Of a stretch of DNA of 64,000 bases, positions 49,396-59,258 are shown piece by piece. Where the stretch lies: positions 1-64,000 of the forward strand of contig NZ_LWLS01000013.1 of NCBI RefSeq assembly GCF_001905095.1, written 5' to 3'. The notes beneath the pieces were generated by a model. The model was not told the origin of the DNA and made no database searches. It saw only the letters and a program-made list of their open reading frames with translations. Positions within the stretch are counted from its first letter, which is position 1; each line of letters starts with the position of its first letter. Source of the DNA: Micromonospora sp. CB01531. Its GTDB lineage: Bacteria > Actinomycetota > Actinomycetes > Mycobacteriales > Micromonosporaceae. The translations under genes were made by a program, and so were the position numbers.

Positions 49396-49899
49396 GTGAT
49401 CGACCGCGACCGTACCGACCAGCACGTGGCGCGCTGGCTGCCCGTCCTGCCCGACCTCGACCCCGACGTGGAGAGCGCGGTCACCCGGATGTCGGCCCTC
49501 ACCCGGCACCTGCGCGAGGTGAAGGACCGGGCCCTCGCCGACCTGGACCTGCAGGAGAAGGAGTACGGCACCCTGCACGCCCTGGCCGGACGCGGTGGCC
49601 GGGCCGCCCCCTCGGAGATCGCCGGTGACCTGCGCATGGCGCCCGCCTCGATCACCGCCCGGGTGGACGCGCTGGTCCGCCGGGGGTTCGTCCGGCGGAT
49701 CCCCTCGCCGGTGGACCGGCGGCGGATCGACGTCGAACTGACCGAGGCCGGCCGGACGGCCTGGCGGCGCGCGCTCGGGGTGGTCGGCGACGAGGAGCAC
49801 CGGGTGCTCGGCGCGCTCACCCCGCAGGAGCGGCGGTTGCTGGCGGACCTGCTGCGCCGGGTCACCCTCGCCGCCGAGCGCCCGCCGGTTCGCCCCTGA
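49396..49899 (+). CDS. MarR family transcriptional regulator
   Basis: A 167-residue winged-helix repressor: LQEKEYGTLHALAGRGGRAA, then PSEIAGDLRMAPASITARVD and the wing RRIPSPVDRRRIDVELTEAG are all in place. It starts at GTG 49396 just after GGGGCG. Its gene, the tandem operators and the divergent MFS gene form a classical drug-responsive efflux module; the inducer is unknown. Confidence 0.9.
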   Translation: MIDRDRTDQHVARWLPVLPDLDPDVESAVTRMSALTRHLREVKDRALADLDLQEKEYGTLHALAGRGGRAAPSEIAGDLRMAPASITARVDALVRRGFVRRIPSPVDRRRIDVELTEAGRTAWRRALGVVGDEEHRVLGALTPQERRLLADLLRRVTLAAERPPVRP

Positions 49900-49951
49900 C
49901 CGGCGCCTCGGGCGGGCGAAAGCCGTTTGACGGTGCGGTGAGGATCGAGCG

Positions 49952-50461
49952 GTGACGACCTGGACGACCAGTCCCGCCCCACCCCACGCCCCCGATGCGG
50001 CGATCCTGCTGCGCGAATACATGGCGGAGATGGTCCGCCGCTGGCACGGCCGGCCGGAACGGCCGGCGGAGGTGACCGAGGCGCTGGCCGAGATGCCCAG
50101 CGACGACCTCGCGCCGCCCACCGGGCTGCTCGTGCTGGCCCGCCACGACGGACAGCTCGCCGGCTGTGCCGGCCTGCGCTGGCGTTCCCGCTGGGCGGAA
50201 CTCACCCGGGTCTACGTCCGCCCCGCGCACCGCGGCACCGGCGGCGGGGCCGCCCTGCTGGCCGCCGTCGAGGCGTACGCCCGGTCGGGCGGGGCGGACC
50301 GGCTCCGGCTGGACACCCGCGCCGACCTGGTCGAGGCCCGTGCCCTGTACGCCCGCCACGGCTACCGCGAGATCCCCGCGTTCAACGGCGGCCCGTACGC
50401 CCAGCACTGGTTCGAGAAGCTGCTGCCGGCCCGGGTCGACGACGCGGTCGCCCCACGCTGA
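49952..50461 (+). CDS. GNAT family N-acetyltransferase
   Basis: A 169-residue acetyltransferase. AELTRVYVRPAHRGTGGGAA (about 90-109) is the acetyl-CoA loop, and DTRADLVEARALYARHGYRE the C-terminal helix-strand. PYAQHWFEKLL at the end is family-typical. It begins at GTG 49952, 52 bases after the MarR stop and in the same direction, so it may be read from the same promoter. Substrate unknown. Confidence 0.87.
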   Translation: MTTWTTSPAPPHAPDAAILLREYMAEMVRRWHGRPERPAEVTEALAEMPSDDLAPPTGLLVLARHDGQLAGCAGLRWRSRWAELTRVYVRPAHRGTGGGAALLAAVEAYARSGGADRLRLDTRADLVEARALYARHGYREIPAFNGGPYAQHWFEKLLPARVDDAVAPR

Positions 50462-50467
50462 ACGGGG

Positions 50468-51493
50468 TCAGTCCGACTCACCGGTTGAGGCGTCCGGGGC
50501 GGCGGCGCCCACCGGTGTCTGCACCGGGTAGAGCCGGGCCAGGGCGTGGGCGGTGGCGGCCAACCGCTCCCGCAGCTCGGCCGGCGCCAGCACCTCCACC
50601 TCCGCGCCCAGCTTGAGCAGTTCGGTGTGGGCGTGCTTCACCGACTCGATCGGCACGCTGGTCTCCAGCCAGCCGTGCTCGTCCGGCTCGCCGGCCGCGG
50701 CCCGGGCCGCCCGGCTCATCTCGGGCGGGAAGACGTACTGCGCGAACTCCAGCGCGGCCACCGTCATCCGCACCCGGGCCTGCCCGCGGTAGACGTCCCG
50801 TTCGTACCGCGCGGTCCACTCCTGCCAGTACCCGGCCAGGTCGAAGTCCGCCGGTCGCGCGTACGACTCGTCGCGCACCACCAGGTCGAGCACCGCGCCG
50901 ACCCGGTAGGTGCGCAGCTGCTCGCCGCACCGGGCCACCAGATACCAGCGGCCCGCCTTGAGCACCACGCCCAGCGGGGCCACCACCCGGGTCACCTCGC
51001 GCGGGGCCCGCCAGCGCCGGTAACGGATCTCCACCAGCCGGTCCTCCCACACCGCCCGGGCCAGCGTGGCCAAATGCGGGGTGGGCTCGGGCTGGCGGAA
51101 CCAGCCCGGCGCGTCCAGATGGAACCGCTGCCGCACCTGACCGCTCCGGTCGGCCAGCTCGTCGGGGAGCGCGGCGAGCACTTTCAGCTCGGCCGCGGCC
51201 ACCACTTGACCGAGGCCCAGCTCGGCGGCCGGGCCGGGCATCCCGGCCAGGAACAGCGCCTCCGCCTCCGGCGCGGTCAGCCCAGTCAGCCGGGTCCGGT
51301 AGCCCTCCAGCAGTCGGTACCCGCCGGCCGGGCCGCGGTCGGCGTACACCGGGACGCCGGCGGCGCCGAGTGACTCGACGTCGCGGTAGACCGTCCGGAC
51401 GGAGACCTCCAGGGCGTCGGCGAGCTCCTGGGCGGTCATCCGCCCGCGGGTCTGCAGGAGCAGCAGCAGGGACACCAGGCGGCTGGCACGCAC
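50468..51493 (-). CDS. YafY-type WYL-domain transcriptional regulator
   Basis: A 341-residue regulator: an N-terminal DeoR-like helix-turn-helix (MTAQELADALEVSVRTVYRD), a WYL domain (PLGVVLKAGRWYLVARCGEQ with LRTYRVGAVLDL), and a C-terminal extension WCX (LGAEVEVLAPAELRERL). WYL domains bind small ligands, often nucleic-acid-like. It starts at GTG 51493. It is convergent with the GNAT gene (stops seven bases apart) and divergent from the recombinase; no specific target is evident. Confidence 0.9.
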   Translation of the reverse strand: MRASRLVSLLLLLQTRGRMTAQELADALEVSVRTVYRDVESLGAAGVPVYADRGPAGGYRLLEGYRTRLTGLTAPEAEALFLAGMPGPAAELGLGQVVAAAELKVLAALPDELADRSGQVRQRFHLDAPGWFRQPEPTPHLATLARAVWEDRLVEIRYRRWRAPREVTRVVAPLGVVLKAGRWYLVARCGEQLRTYRVGAVLDLVVRDESYARPADFDLAGYWQEWTARYERDVYRGQARVRMTVAALEFAQYVFPPEMSRAARAAAGEPDEHGWLETSVPIESVKHAHTELLKLGAEVEVLAPAELRERLAATAHALARLYPVQTPVGAAAPDASTGESD

Positions 51494-51623
51494 CCGGTGA
51501 CGGTATCCCGTACCGGAAAACCGCTGGTGGCCCGCCCAGGTGGCGGAATGGTGTGATCTTCGTCGGATTCCCGTCGGGCGCGCCTCGTCGCGATTCCGCC
51601 CGCCGGCTGAGAGCCTTTCTCAC

Positions 51624-52616
51624 GTGCTGCGTCCCGAGGTGCTGCCCCGCGGGTCGGTGCGGCCCGCCCTGACCGGCGGGCCGGCCGACTTCACCGAGGC
51701 GTGGCTGCGGAACCGGCGGCTGTCGGAGCACACCCGGGACGCGTACCGGCGCGACGTGGCCGGCTGGCTGACCTGGTGCGCCGGCCGGGGCCTCGACCCG
51801 CTGCGGGCCACGTTCCTCGACGTCAACGCCTACGGCCGGGAGCTGGAGGCCACGCTGGGCGTGCGCAGCGGCCGGCCGCTCACCCCGGCCACCGTCGCCC
51901 GCCGCCTGTCCGCGCTGTCCAGCTGGTACGACTTCCTGGCCAAGCTGCGCGCGGTCGACGCCAACCCGGTCGCCGCCGCCGACCGTCCGCGGGTCGACCG
52001 GGACCACTCCGCCACGGTCGGCCTGACCCCGGAGGAGGTCGACGCGCTGCTCGCGGCCGCCGAGGCGGACACCGGCCCGACCGCCGCCCGCAACCGGGCC
52101 GCCATCGCCCTGCTGGCCGACCTGGGCCTGCGGGTCGGTGAGCTGATCTCGCTGGACCTGACCGACCTGGGCGCGGAGCGCGGGCACCGCAGCGTCCGGT
52201 TCGTCGGCAAGGGCGGCAAGGTCCGCCGCCGCGCGCTCACCCCCGGCACCGCGTACGCGGTGGACGCCTACCTGGCCGCCCGGGCCGCCGCGCAGGGGGT
52301 GACCGTGCCCGAGCTGACCGGGCCGCTGCTGGTCACCGGCAGCGGCGCCCGGCTGGACCGGCATTCGGTGTTCCGGCTGGTGCGCCGGCTCGCCCGGGTC
52401 GCCGGAATCCCCGCCTGGGCGAAGCTGTCCCCGCACTCGCTGCGGCACGCGTTCGCCACCACCGCCCGGGCCGAGGGCGTGCCGCTGGAGGACGTGCAGG
52501 ACGCCATGGGGCACGCCGACCCGCGCACCACCCGCCGCTACGACCGGGACCGGCACAACCTGGACCGGGATCCCGCGTACGTCATCTGGGCCGCCCGGTC
52601 CCGACGGCGGGGATGA
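51624..52616 (+). CDS. Tyrosine recombinase (XerC/XerD-like integrase)
   Basis: A 330-residue tyrosine recombinase. The N-terminal SAM-like core-binding domain is FTEAWLRNRRLSEHTRDAYR. The catalytic domain has Arg in LLADLGLRVGELIS, Lys in VGKGGKVRRRAL, the His-x-x-Arg box SPHSLRHAFATTARAEGV, His in MGHADPRTTRRY and that final Tyr nucleophile. The start GTG 51624 is chosen because residues upstream of it look non-coding. No excisionase, att repeat or phage gene is visible nearby. It is either a stand-alone chromosomal recombinase or the remains of an element. Confidence 0.88.
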   Translation: MLRPEVLPRGSVRPALTGGPADFTEAWLRNRRLSEHTRDAYRRDVAGWLTWCAGRGLDPLRATFLDVNAYGRELEATLGVRSGRPLTPATVARRLSALSSWYDFLAKLRAVDANPVAAADRPRVDRDHSATVGLTPEEVDALLAAAEADTGPTAARNRAAIALLADLGLRVGELISLDLTDLGAERGHRSVRFVGKGGKVRRRALTPGTAYAVDAYLAARAAAQGVTVPELTGPLLVTGSGARLDRHSVFRLVRRLARVAGIPAWAKLSPHSLRHAFATTARAEGVPLEDVQDAMGHADPRTTRRYDRDRHNLDRDPAYVIWAARSRRRG

Positions 52617-52620
52617 GCCG

Positions 52621-52770
52621 TTGACGGAGTGCCTCAGCGAGGTGGCCGCGATCCCGCTCGATCAGCCTCTCGGCGACCGGCTCACCGCCGCCGGCACGGC
52701 CCTGCGCGCGCACCTCGACCGGATCGGCGCGGTGCTCCGGCGGTCCGCGGTGAGTGACGCCACCGCCTGA
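52621..52770 (+). CDS. Possible small protein after the recombinase
   Basis: A 49-residue frame from TTG 52621 to TGA 52770, reading TECLSEVAAIPLDQPLGDRL and TAAGTALRAHLDRIGAVLRR. Third-position GC is high and it begins four bases after the recombinase stop. The two amphipathic helices have no known family in my memory. There is no clear ribosome site, so the call is tentative. Confidence 0.35.
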   Translation: MTECLSEVAAIPLDQPLGDRLTAAGTALRAHLDRIGAVLRRSAVSDATA

Positions 52771-52779
52771 GGAGCCAGG

Positions 52780-53799
52780 TCACCCGCCGGCAGCTGGCCT
52801 CCCGTGCTCGGCGCCGCGGTGTCCGGTCCCGGGCGCGGCGGCCTTGCGGTCGGTGTGCCCGCCCGGGTATCGGCTGACGAGCTCGGCGCCGATGCGGGCG
52901 AGCTCGTCCTGGACGGAGCGGGGTTCGACGACTTCGATCAGCGCGCCCCAGCCGGCGAGGTGCCGGGCGATGTCCAGTGGGGTCGGGGCGGCGAGGCGGA
53001 CGTGGACCCGCCCCCGGTCGGGTTCGCCGTCGGTGTGGCAGTGCCGGCCGAACTGGTCACGCAGGATCGGCACGAACCGTTCCTGGATGAGCACGGTCGC
53101 CCAGGTACTCGAACGCCGCTGTTCGATCTCGTCGACGACCTCCTGCCAGGCGGCGGTGAGGACGAAGTCGTCCGGGCGTTCGGCAGGCTGATCGGTCGGT
53201 GCGGCCTGGATGATCCGGTCGATGCGGAAGGTCCGTCGTCCTCGGTCGGTTCCCGCCAGCAGGTACCAGGTGTCGTCCTTGTCGACCAGGCCCCACGGAT
53301 CGACCAGCCGCTCCGCCGGTTCCCGATCGCGGCCGGCGTAGGTCAGGCGGATCTTGCGGCGCCGGACCACGGTGGTCTGCAGCAGGTCGACCATCGCGGG
53401 TCTGGGACGGTCCCGCTCGCCCCACCCCGCGGGGTCGATCATCGTCGCGGCGGTGGCGGCCTCGGCGTCGGCCCGGAAGGTCCGCGGCAGCGCGCCCAGA
53501 AGTTTGCGCAGCGCCGCTCTGGCCTCGGGCGAGACGGCGGCGGGGCCGACGAGCAGGAACAGCGCCTGCGCCTCGGCCGCGGTCAGGCCGCTGAGGTCGG
53601 TGCGGGCGCCGCCGACCAGTGACCAACCGCCACCGCGGCCGGGCTGCGGATAGACCGGGACGCCCGCCGCCGCGAGCGCCTCCAGGTCCCGGCGGGCGGT
53701 GGCGACCGACACCTCGAGGTCGGCGGCCAGGTCGGCCGCGGTCACGCGGCCACGGATCTGCATCAGCAGCAGGACGGCCACGAGACGATCGGCGCGCAT
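52780..53799 (-). CDS. WYL-domain transcriptional regulator
   Basis: A 339-residue YafY-like regulator: helix-turn-helix VTAADLAADLEVSVATARRD, WYL domain DPWGLVDKDDTWYLLAGTDR with RRTFRIDRII, and a C-terminal WCX-like part. It starts at ATG 53799 and is divergent from a VOC-family gene at 53889; a 25-base dyad between them is the probable operator. A WYL regulator next to a VOC gene is a very common actinomycete pair. Confidence 0.9.
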   Translation of the reverse strand: MRADRLVAVLLLMQIRGRVTAADLAADLEVSVATARRDLEALAAAGVPVYPQPGRGGGWSLVGGARTDLSGLTAAEAQALFLLVGPAAVSPEARAALRKLLGALPRTFRADAEAATAATMIDPAGWGERDRPRPAMVDLLQTTVVRRRKIRLTYAGRDREPAERLVDPWGLVDKDDTWYLLAGTDRGRRTFRIDRIIQAAPTDQPAERPDDFVLTAAWQEVVDEIEQRRSSTWATVLIQERFVPILRDQFGRHCHTDGEPDRGRVHVRLAAPTPLDIARHLAGWGALIEVVEPRSVQDELARIGAELVSRYPGGHTDRKAAAPGTGHRGAEHGRPAAGG

Positions 53800-53817
53800 G
53801 ATCCAGGATCCTCCCAC

Positions 53818-53842
53818 AAACTGCTCAGAAGATGAGCACTTT
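53818..53842. promoter_or_regulatory. Dyad operator between WYL regulator and VOC gene
   Basis: TGCTCA (53822-53827) and TGAGCA (53833-53838) flank GAAGA, extended outward by AAA (53818-53820) and TTT (53840-53842). It lies in the 89-base divergent gap. Confidence 0.65.
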
Positions 53843-53888
53843 GAGGCGGAGGATGGCTGGTGTCACCGATCAAGAAGGGAATCCTCCG

Positions 53889-54293
53889 ATGCTGCGAGGC
53901 CTCACCACCGTCAGCTTCTTCGCCGACGACGTCACCGCTGCCGCCCGCTGGTACGCCGAACTGCTCGGGATCGAGCCGTACTTCACCCGTCCGGTCCAGG
54001 GGACGCCCGCCTACGTCGAGTTCCGCATCGGCGACCAGCAGCACGAACTCGGCATCATCGACCGCCGTTTCGCCCCCCGCCCGAGCCTGCAGGAGGCCGG
54101 CGGCGCGGTGATCTACTGGCACGTGGACGACGTCGAGGCCGCATTCGAGCGGCTGTTGTCCCTGGGCGCCACGGCCTACGAGAAGCCGGTCCAGCGCGGT
54201 CCCGGCTTCGTCACCGCCTCTGTGGTCGACCCGTTCGGCAACATCCTCGGCGTCATGTACAACGAGCACTACCTGCAGATGGTGGGCCGATGA
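53889..54293 (+). CDS. VOC (glyoxalase/bleomycin-resistance) family protein
   Basis: A 134-residue VOC-fold protein: TTVSFFADDVTAAARWYAEL, ELGIIDRRFAP, VIYWHVDDVEAAFERLLSLG and ASVVDPFGNILGVMYNEHY show the paired beta-alpha-beta-beta-beta units with His and Glu metal ligands. Members include glyoxalases, dioxygenases and drug-binding proteins; its role is unknown. It is probably repressed by the divergent WYL regulator. Confidence 0.88.
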   Translation: MLRGLTTVSFFADDVTAAARWYAELLGIEPYFTRPVQGTPAYVEFRIGDQQHELGIIDRRFAPRPSLQEAGGAVIYWHVDDVEAAFERLLSLGATAYEKPVQRGPGFVTASVVDPFGNILGVMYNEHYLQMVGR

Positions 54294-54377
54294 CGCACCT
54301 CGCGGCGGCCGCCGGACGGGAGTCGTCGACGGACACGTCCAGAGCGCGCCCTGCGCACCCGAGAACGGGCGGGCCGA

Positions 54378-54782
54378 TCAGCGCCGGCCGGTGCCTCGCT
54401 GCCGGGCGTCGTAGTCGCGGCGGGCCTGGTCGACCTGGTCGAGGTTGACGGCCGACCACTCGGCGAGGGTGGCGAACAGCGGCGCGAGGCTGCGCCCCAG
54501 CTCACTGATCTCGTATTCGACGCGCGGCGGGACCTCGGGGTGGTAAGTGCGTACGACCAGGCCGTCGCGCTCCAACTGCCGCAACCGTTGGGTGAGCACC
54601 TTCGGGGTGATGGTGGTCAGGCGGCGTTCCAGTTCCACGAACCGTTGCCGCCCGTACTCGTGCAGCGCCCAGAGGATCGGGGTGGTCCAGCGGCTGAACA
54701 CGATGTCGACCACCGGCGCGATCGGGCAGGCCTGCTCGGGGTCGAGCGCCACCGGGGACCCCGGTGCGGTGGTGCTGCTCAC
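54378..54782 (-). CDS. HxlR family transcriptional regulator
   Basis: A 134-residue winged-helix protein: ACPIAPVVDIVFSRWTTPIL with the family Cys near the N-terminus, RRLTTITPKVLTQRLRQLER and the wing VRTYHPEVPPRVEYEISELG are diagnostic of HxlR. I choose GTG 54782, six bases after GGGAGG, over ATG 54800. HxlR regulators often sense aldehydes or redox state through that Cys. It is divergent from an NmrA-type gene, its likely target. Confidence 0.9.
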   Translation of the reverse strand: MSSTTAPGSPVALDPEQACPIAPVVDIVFSRWTTPILWALHEYGRQRFVELERRLTTITPKVLTQRLRQLERDGLVVRTYHPEVPPRVEYEISELGRSLAPLFATLAEWSAVNLDQVDQARRDYDARQRGTGRR

Positions 54783-54810
54783 AATCGCCTCCCGGCCCAT
54801 TACTTTCCTA

Positions 54811-54820
54811 TAGGTACCTA
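54811..54820. promoter_or_regulatory. Palindrome in the HxlR/NmrA intergenic region
   Basis: TAGGTACCTA is a perfect 10-base palindrome set in an AT-rich patch (TATAGG...ACTATAT), 29 bases from the HxlR start and 60 bases from the NmrA-type start. It is the likely HxlR site. Confidence 0.6.
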
Positions 54821-54879
54821 CTATATCCAGGCAACTAGCGTCCTGAGGTGTCGAGAGAGCACACCGAAAGGAAGCAATC

Positions 54880-55701
54880 ATGATCGTGGTGACGGGAGCG
54901 ACGGGGAACGTCGGGCGGCCGCTGGTGCAGGCGTTGGCCGCGGCCGGGGAGCCAGTGACGGCGGTGTCGCGGCAGGTCGCGACGGCCGACCTGCCGGCCG
55001 GCGTCCGGGCCGTGCCCGCTGACCTGGCCGCGCCGGCCGACCTGAAGCCGGCGCTGCACGGCGCGGAGGCGCTGTTCCTGCTGCTCACCGGAGAACTGCT
55101 GGCGGCCGACCCGAACGAAATCCTCGCCGCCGCCCGCGACGCCGAGGTGCGCCGGGTGGTCCTGCTCTCCTCCCAGGGGGTGGTCAGCCACCGCTACCCG
55201 CCGCAGATCGAGGAAGCGGTGACGGCGTCCGGCCTGGAGTGGACGGTGCTGCGGCCCAGCGGCTACCACACCAACGCCTTTGCCTGGGCGGAGACGGTGC
55301 GCGGCACGCGGGCCGTCTCCGCGCCCTTCGGTGACGTCGGTCTGCCGTTCGTGGACCCGGCCGACGTCGCCGAGGTCGCCGCGGTGACCCTGCGGCACGA
55401 CGGCCACGGCGGCGCCACGTACGAACTGACCGGCCCGGAGCTGATCACGCCCCGCCGGCAGGCGGCGGCGATCGGCGACGCGCTCGGTGAGCCGGTGCGG
55501 TTCGCCGAGCTGAGCCCGGCCGAGGCCCGCGCGCAGATGCTGCAGTTCATGCCCGAGCCGGCCGTGACCGCCACGCTCGGCATCCTGGGCGCCCCCACGC
55601 CGGCCGAGCAGCGGGTCAGCCCCGACGTCGAGCGGCTGCTCGGCCGGGCGCCGCGTACCTTCGCCGACTGGGCGGCGCGACACGTGGCCGCCTTCCGGTG
55701 A
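54880..55701 (+). CDS. NmrA/NAD(P)H-binding atypical SDR protein
   Basis: A 273-residue atypical short-chain dehydrogenase: Rossmann motif VTGATGNVGRPLVQAL at the N-terminus, LLSSQGV and LEWTVLRPSGYHTNAFAW, like the QOR2/YtfG and NmrA group. These are NAD(P)H-linked reductases (quinone or redox sensors). An HxlR regulator next to such a gene is a standard pairing, and the palindrome between them suggests direct control. Confidence 0.88.
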   Translation: MIVVTGATGNVGRPLVQALAAAGEPVTAVSRQVATADLPAGVRAVPADLAAPADLKPALHGAEALFLLLTGELLAADPNEILAAARDAEVRRVVLLSSQGVVSHRYPPQIEEAVTASGLEWTVLRPSGYHTNAFAWAETVRGTRAVSAPFGDVGLPFVDPADVAEVAAVTLRHDGHGGATYELTGPELITPRRQAAAIGDALGEPVRFAELSPAEARAQMLQFMPEPAVTATLGILGAPTPAEQRVSPDVERLLGRAPRTFADWAARHVAAFR

Positions 55702-55708
55702 CCGGCCC

Positions 55709-55745
55709 ACCGGCTCGCCGGGCGGTGGTGGCCCGACGAGCCGGT
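55709..55745. terminator. Hairpin terminator between NmrA-type and VOC genes
   Basis: ACCGGCTCG (55709-55717) pairs with CGAGCCGGT (55737-55745), placed between the stop codons of two convergent genes. Confidence 0.6.
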
Positions 55746-55755
55746 CGGCCGCGGC

Positions 55756-56127
55756 TCAGCCCTGTGGGCGCGGGCAGATGCAGAACGGCTGGCCGATCGG
55801 GTCGATCAGCACGGTCCACCGCTCGCCGCCCGGCTGGAACTCCGGCTTGGTCGCGCCGGCCGCCACGAACTCCTTCTCGGCGACGGTCAGGTCGGCGACG
55901 TACACGTCCAGGTGGTAGCGCTTGCCGGCGGTTTCGTCCGGCCAGACCGGCGGCGTGTATCCGTCGACCAGGCCGAAGCCGATCGACGTCCCGTCCTTGC
56001 TGATCATGGCGTATTCGGCCTGGCTGTGGGTGACCTCCCAGCCCAGGACGCGGGAGTAGAACCCGGCGTGGGCGGCCGGGTCGGAGCTGTCGAGGTTGAC
56101 CATCGCGAGGTCGGCGTGCACTGTCAT
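55756..56127 (-). CDS. VOC family protein
   Basis: A 123-residue VOC protein: ADLAMVNLDSSDPAAHAGFY, SRVLGWEVTHSQAEYAMIS, KRYHLDVYVADLTVAEKEFV, then PGGERWTVLIDPIGQPFCIC. The last string is the glyoxalase_6-like C-terminal strand. It starts at ATG 56127. It shares orientation with the acyl-CoA dehydrogenase gene 56 bases upstream. Substrate unknown. Confidence 0.88.
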   Translation of the reverse strand: MTVHADLAMVNLDSSDPAAHAGFYSRVLGWEVTHSQAEYAMISKDGTSIGFGLVDGYTPPVWPDETAGKRYHLDVYVADLTVAEKEFVAAGATKPEFQPGGERWTVLIDPIGQPFCICPRPQG

Positions 56128-56183
56128 GCCGACCATCCTGTCGCCAGATCCTGACATCCTCTGGCAGGTACCGGTCGGCTCTT

Positions 56184-57890
<1,707 letters not shown>

Positions 57891-57997
57891 GCTCACTCCT
57901 TCGAGGGGTGTGGGCCGACGGTAGACGATGCCGCCACCGACGCGACAGGGTCAATGTGGCTGCGCGGTGACGTAACGGGCACATACGGTCGATCCCG

Positions 57998-58456
57998 ATG
58001 GGCAAGGAGCAGGCGTGGAGCCGGCCGGCCCGGCCCCGCCGGCCGGTCCGCAGCGGTCTGGTGCTGGCCGGCCTCGGACTGGGCCTGTGCCTGATCGGCG
58101 TGGCCGGTCTGGGCGTCTGGAACGTGCAGATGATGCTGCAGGCCAACGGCCCGGTCCGCGACACCGCCGACGCGTTCCTGCGGGAGGTGGCGTCGGGGGA
58201 CACCGACAAGGCGTACCAGAAGCTGTGCCGGGACGCGCGCAGCCGGTGGAGCGCGGTCGGCTTCGGCAGCTGGGTGCGCACCCCGCCGCAGGTCAGCGGC
58301 TACGAGATCACCGACGTGTCGGTGGCCACCGAGCGTGGCATCCCGCGCGCCACGGTGAAGGCGCGGCTAACCCGCGACGGCGGCGCCAGCGAGGAGCGCA
58401 CCCTGCGGGTGGTGCAGGAGGACGGCAAGTGGCGGGTGTGCGGGGACCCGTTCTGA
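57998..58456 (+). CDS. Membrane-anchored NTF2-like (DUF4878-type) protein
   Basis: A 152-residue protein with a basic N-terminus, one membrane helix (SGLVLAGLGLGLCLIGVAGL) and an extracytoplasmic NTF2-like domain: RDTADAFLREVASGDTDKAY, then VKARLTRDGG and LRVVQEDGKWRVCGDPF. The ending KWRVCGDPF is typical of DUF4878-like proteins. Function unknown. It starts at ATG 57998 in the gap left by the divergent dehydrogenase gene. Confidence 0.8.
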   Translation: MGKEQAWSRPARPRRPVRSGLVLAGLGLGLCLIGVAGLGVWNVQMMLQANGPVRDTADAFLREVASGDTDKAYQKLCRDARSRWSAVGFGSWVRTPPQVSGYEITDVSVATERGIPRATVKARLTRDGGASEERTLRVVQEDGKWRVCGDPF

Positions 58457-58458
58457 CC

Positions 58459-59172
58459 TCAGCGCGGGCCGAGGTCACCGGAGCGGTAGTGCCGGCGGCA
58501 GAGCACCTGGTAACGCACGTCGGCGTCGTCCACGGTATCGCCGATGACGACCTGCTCGCCCTCGCGGACCACCCGCCCGTGCACGACCCGGGCGTTGAGC
58601 AGCCCTTCCCGGCCGCACCAGCAGAGCACCTCGATCTGGATACGGGCCACCTCGTCGGCGAGTTCGAACAGCCGCTGCGCTGCCGGGAAGAGGCAGGAGC
58701 GGAAGTCGGTGGCCAGGCCGAACGCGTACACGTCGACGTCGTACTCGTCGACCAGTTCGGCCATCTGCTCGACGTGCTCCAGGTTGTAGAAGGAGGCCTC
58801 GTCGCAGATCAGGTAGTCGACGCGTATCCCGTCGGCGAGCGCGTCGCGGACCAGGTCGCGCAGGTCGAGCTCGTCGGTGACCTCGATGGCGGCGTGCGCC
58901 AGGCCGATGCGGGTGGTGACCTGCGGGCCGAGCGACCGGTCGATGCGGGTGGTGACCAGGCCACGGCGGCCCTGCCGGGCGTGGTTGTAGTTCATCTGCA
59001 GGGCCATCGTGGACTTGCCGCAGTCCATCGGCCCCCAGAAGAACTTCAGCGCGGCGGCGTGCAGCGGCCGCCCGTCGCCGCCACGGGCGGCGGCGCAGCC
59101 GCCGGCACGGTCGGTGCCGGGGCCGGAGAGGGGCCGGGCCAGGCAGATCGGGGCGGCGGCGTTGTCGGTCAC
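58459..59172 (-). CDS. tdk: Thymidine kinase
   Basis: A 237-residue type II thymidine kinase, making dTMP from thymidine in the salvage pathway. Walker A is FFWGPMDCGKST (about 44-55), DYLICDEASFYNLEHVEQM is the Walker B/DE region, DVYAFGLATDFRSCLFPAAQ the lasso start, and LCWCG with CRRHY form the zinc site. About 38 residues before LHAAALKFFW exceed the usual N-terminus. GTG 59172 is the only clear start, so the extension seems real. The gene converges on the NTF2-like gene. Confidence 0.92.
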   Translation of the reverse strand: MTDNAAAPICLARPLSGPGTDRAGGCAAARGGDGRPLHAAALKFFWGPMDCGKSTMALQMNYNHARQGRRGLVTTRIDRSLGPQVTTRIGLAHAAIEVTDELDLRDLVRDALADGIRVDYLICDEASFYNLEHVEQMAELVDEYDVDVYAFGLATDFRSCLFPAAQRLFELADEVARIQIEVLCWCGREGLLNARVVHGRVVREGEQVVIGDTVDDADVRYQVLCRRHYRSGDLGPR

Positions 59173-59212
59173 GTCGGGGCAGCCTAGTCCATCGACGCGA
59201 GAGGATCTTGCC

Positions 59213-59250
59213 GATGCGCGGGCCGGGACGTCGTGCCCGGCCCGCGCATC
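59213..59250 (-). terminator. Strong hairpin terminator of the UMF1-type gene
   Basis: A perfect 15-bp stem joins 59213-59227 and 59236-59250 around an eight-base loop, nine bases downstream of the minus-strand stop at 59259. Confidence 0.75.
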
Positions 59251-59258
59251 CGGCCGGG

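Noticed and set aside
51532..51560. tRNA-Leu-like 5' segment (GGTGGCGGAAT) just upstream of the recombinase
   Set aside because: Only 11 bases match; there is no anticodon arm, T-arm or acceptor pairing, so neither a tRNA nor a confirmed attachment site.
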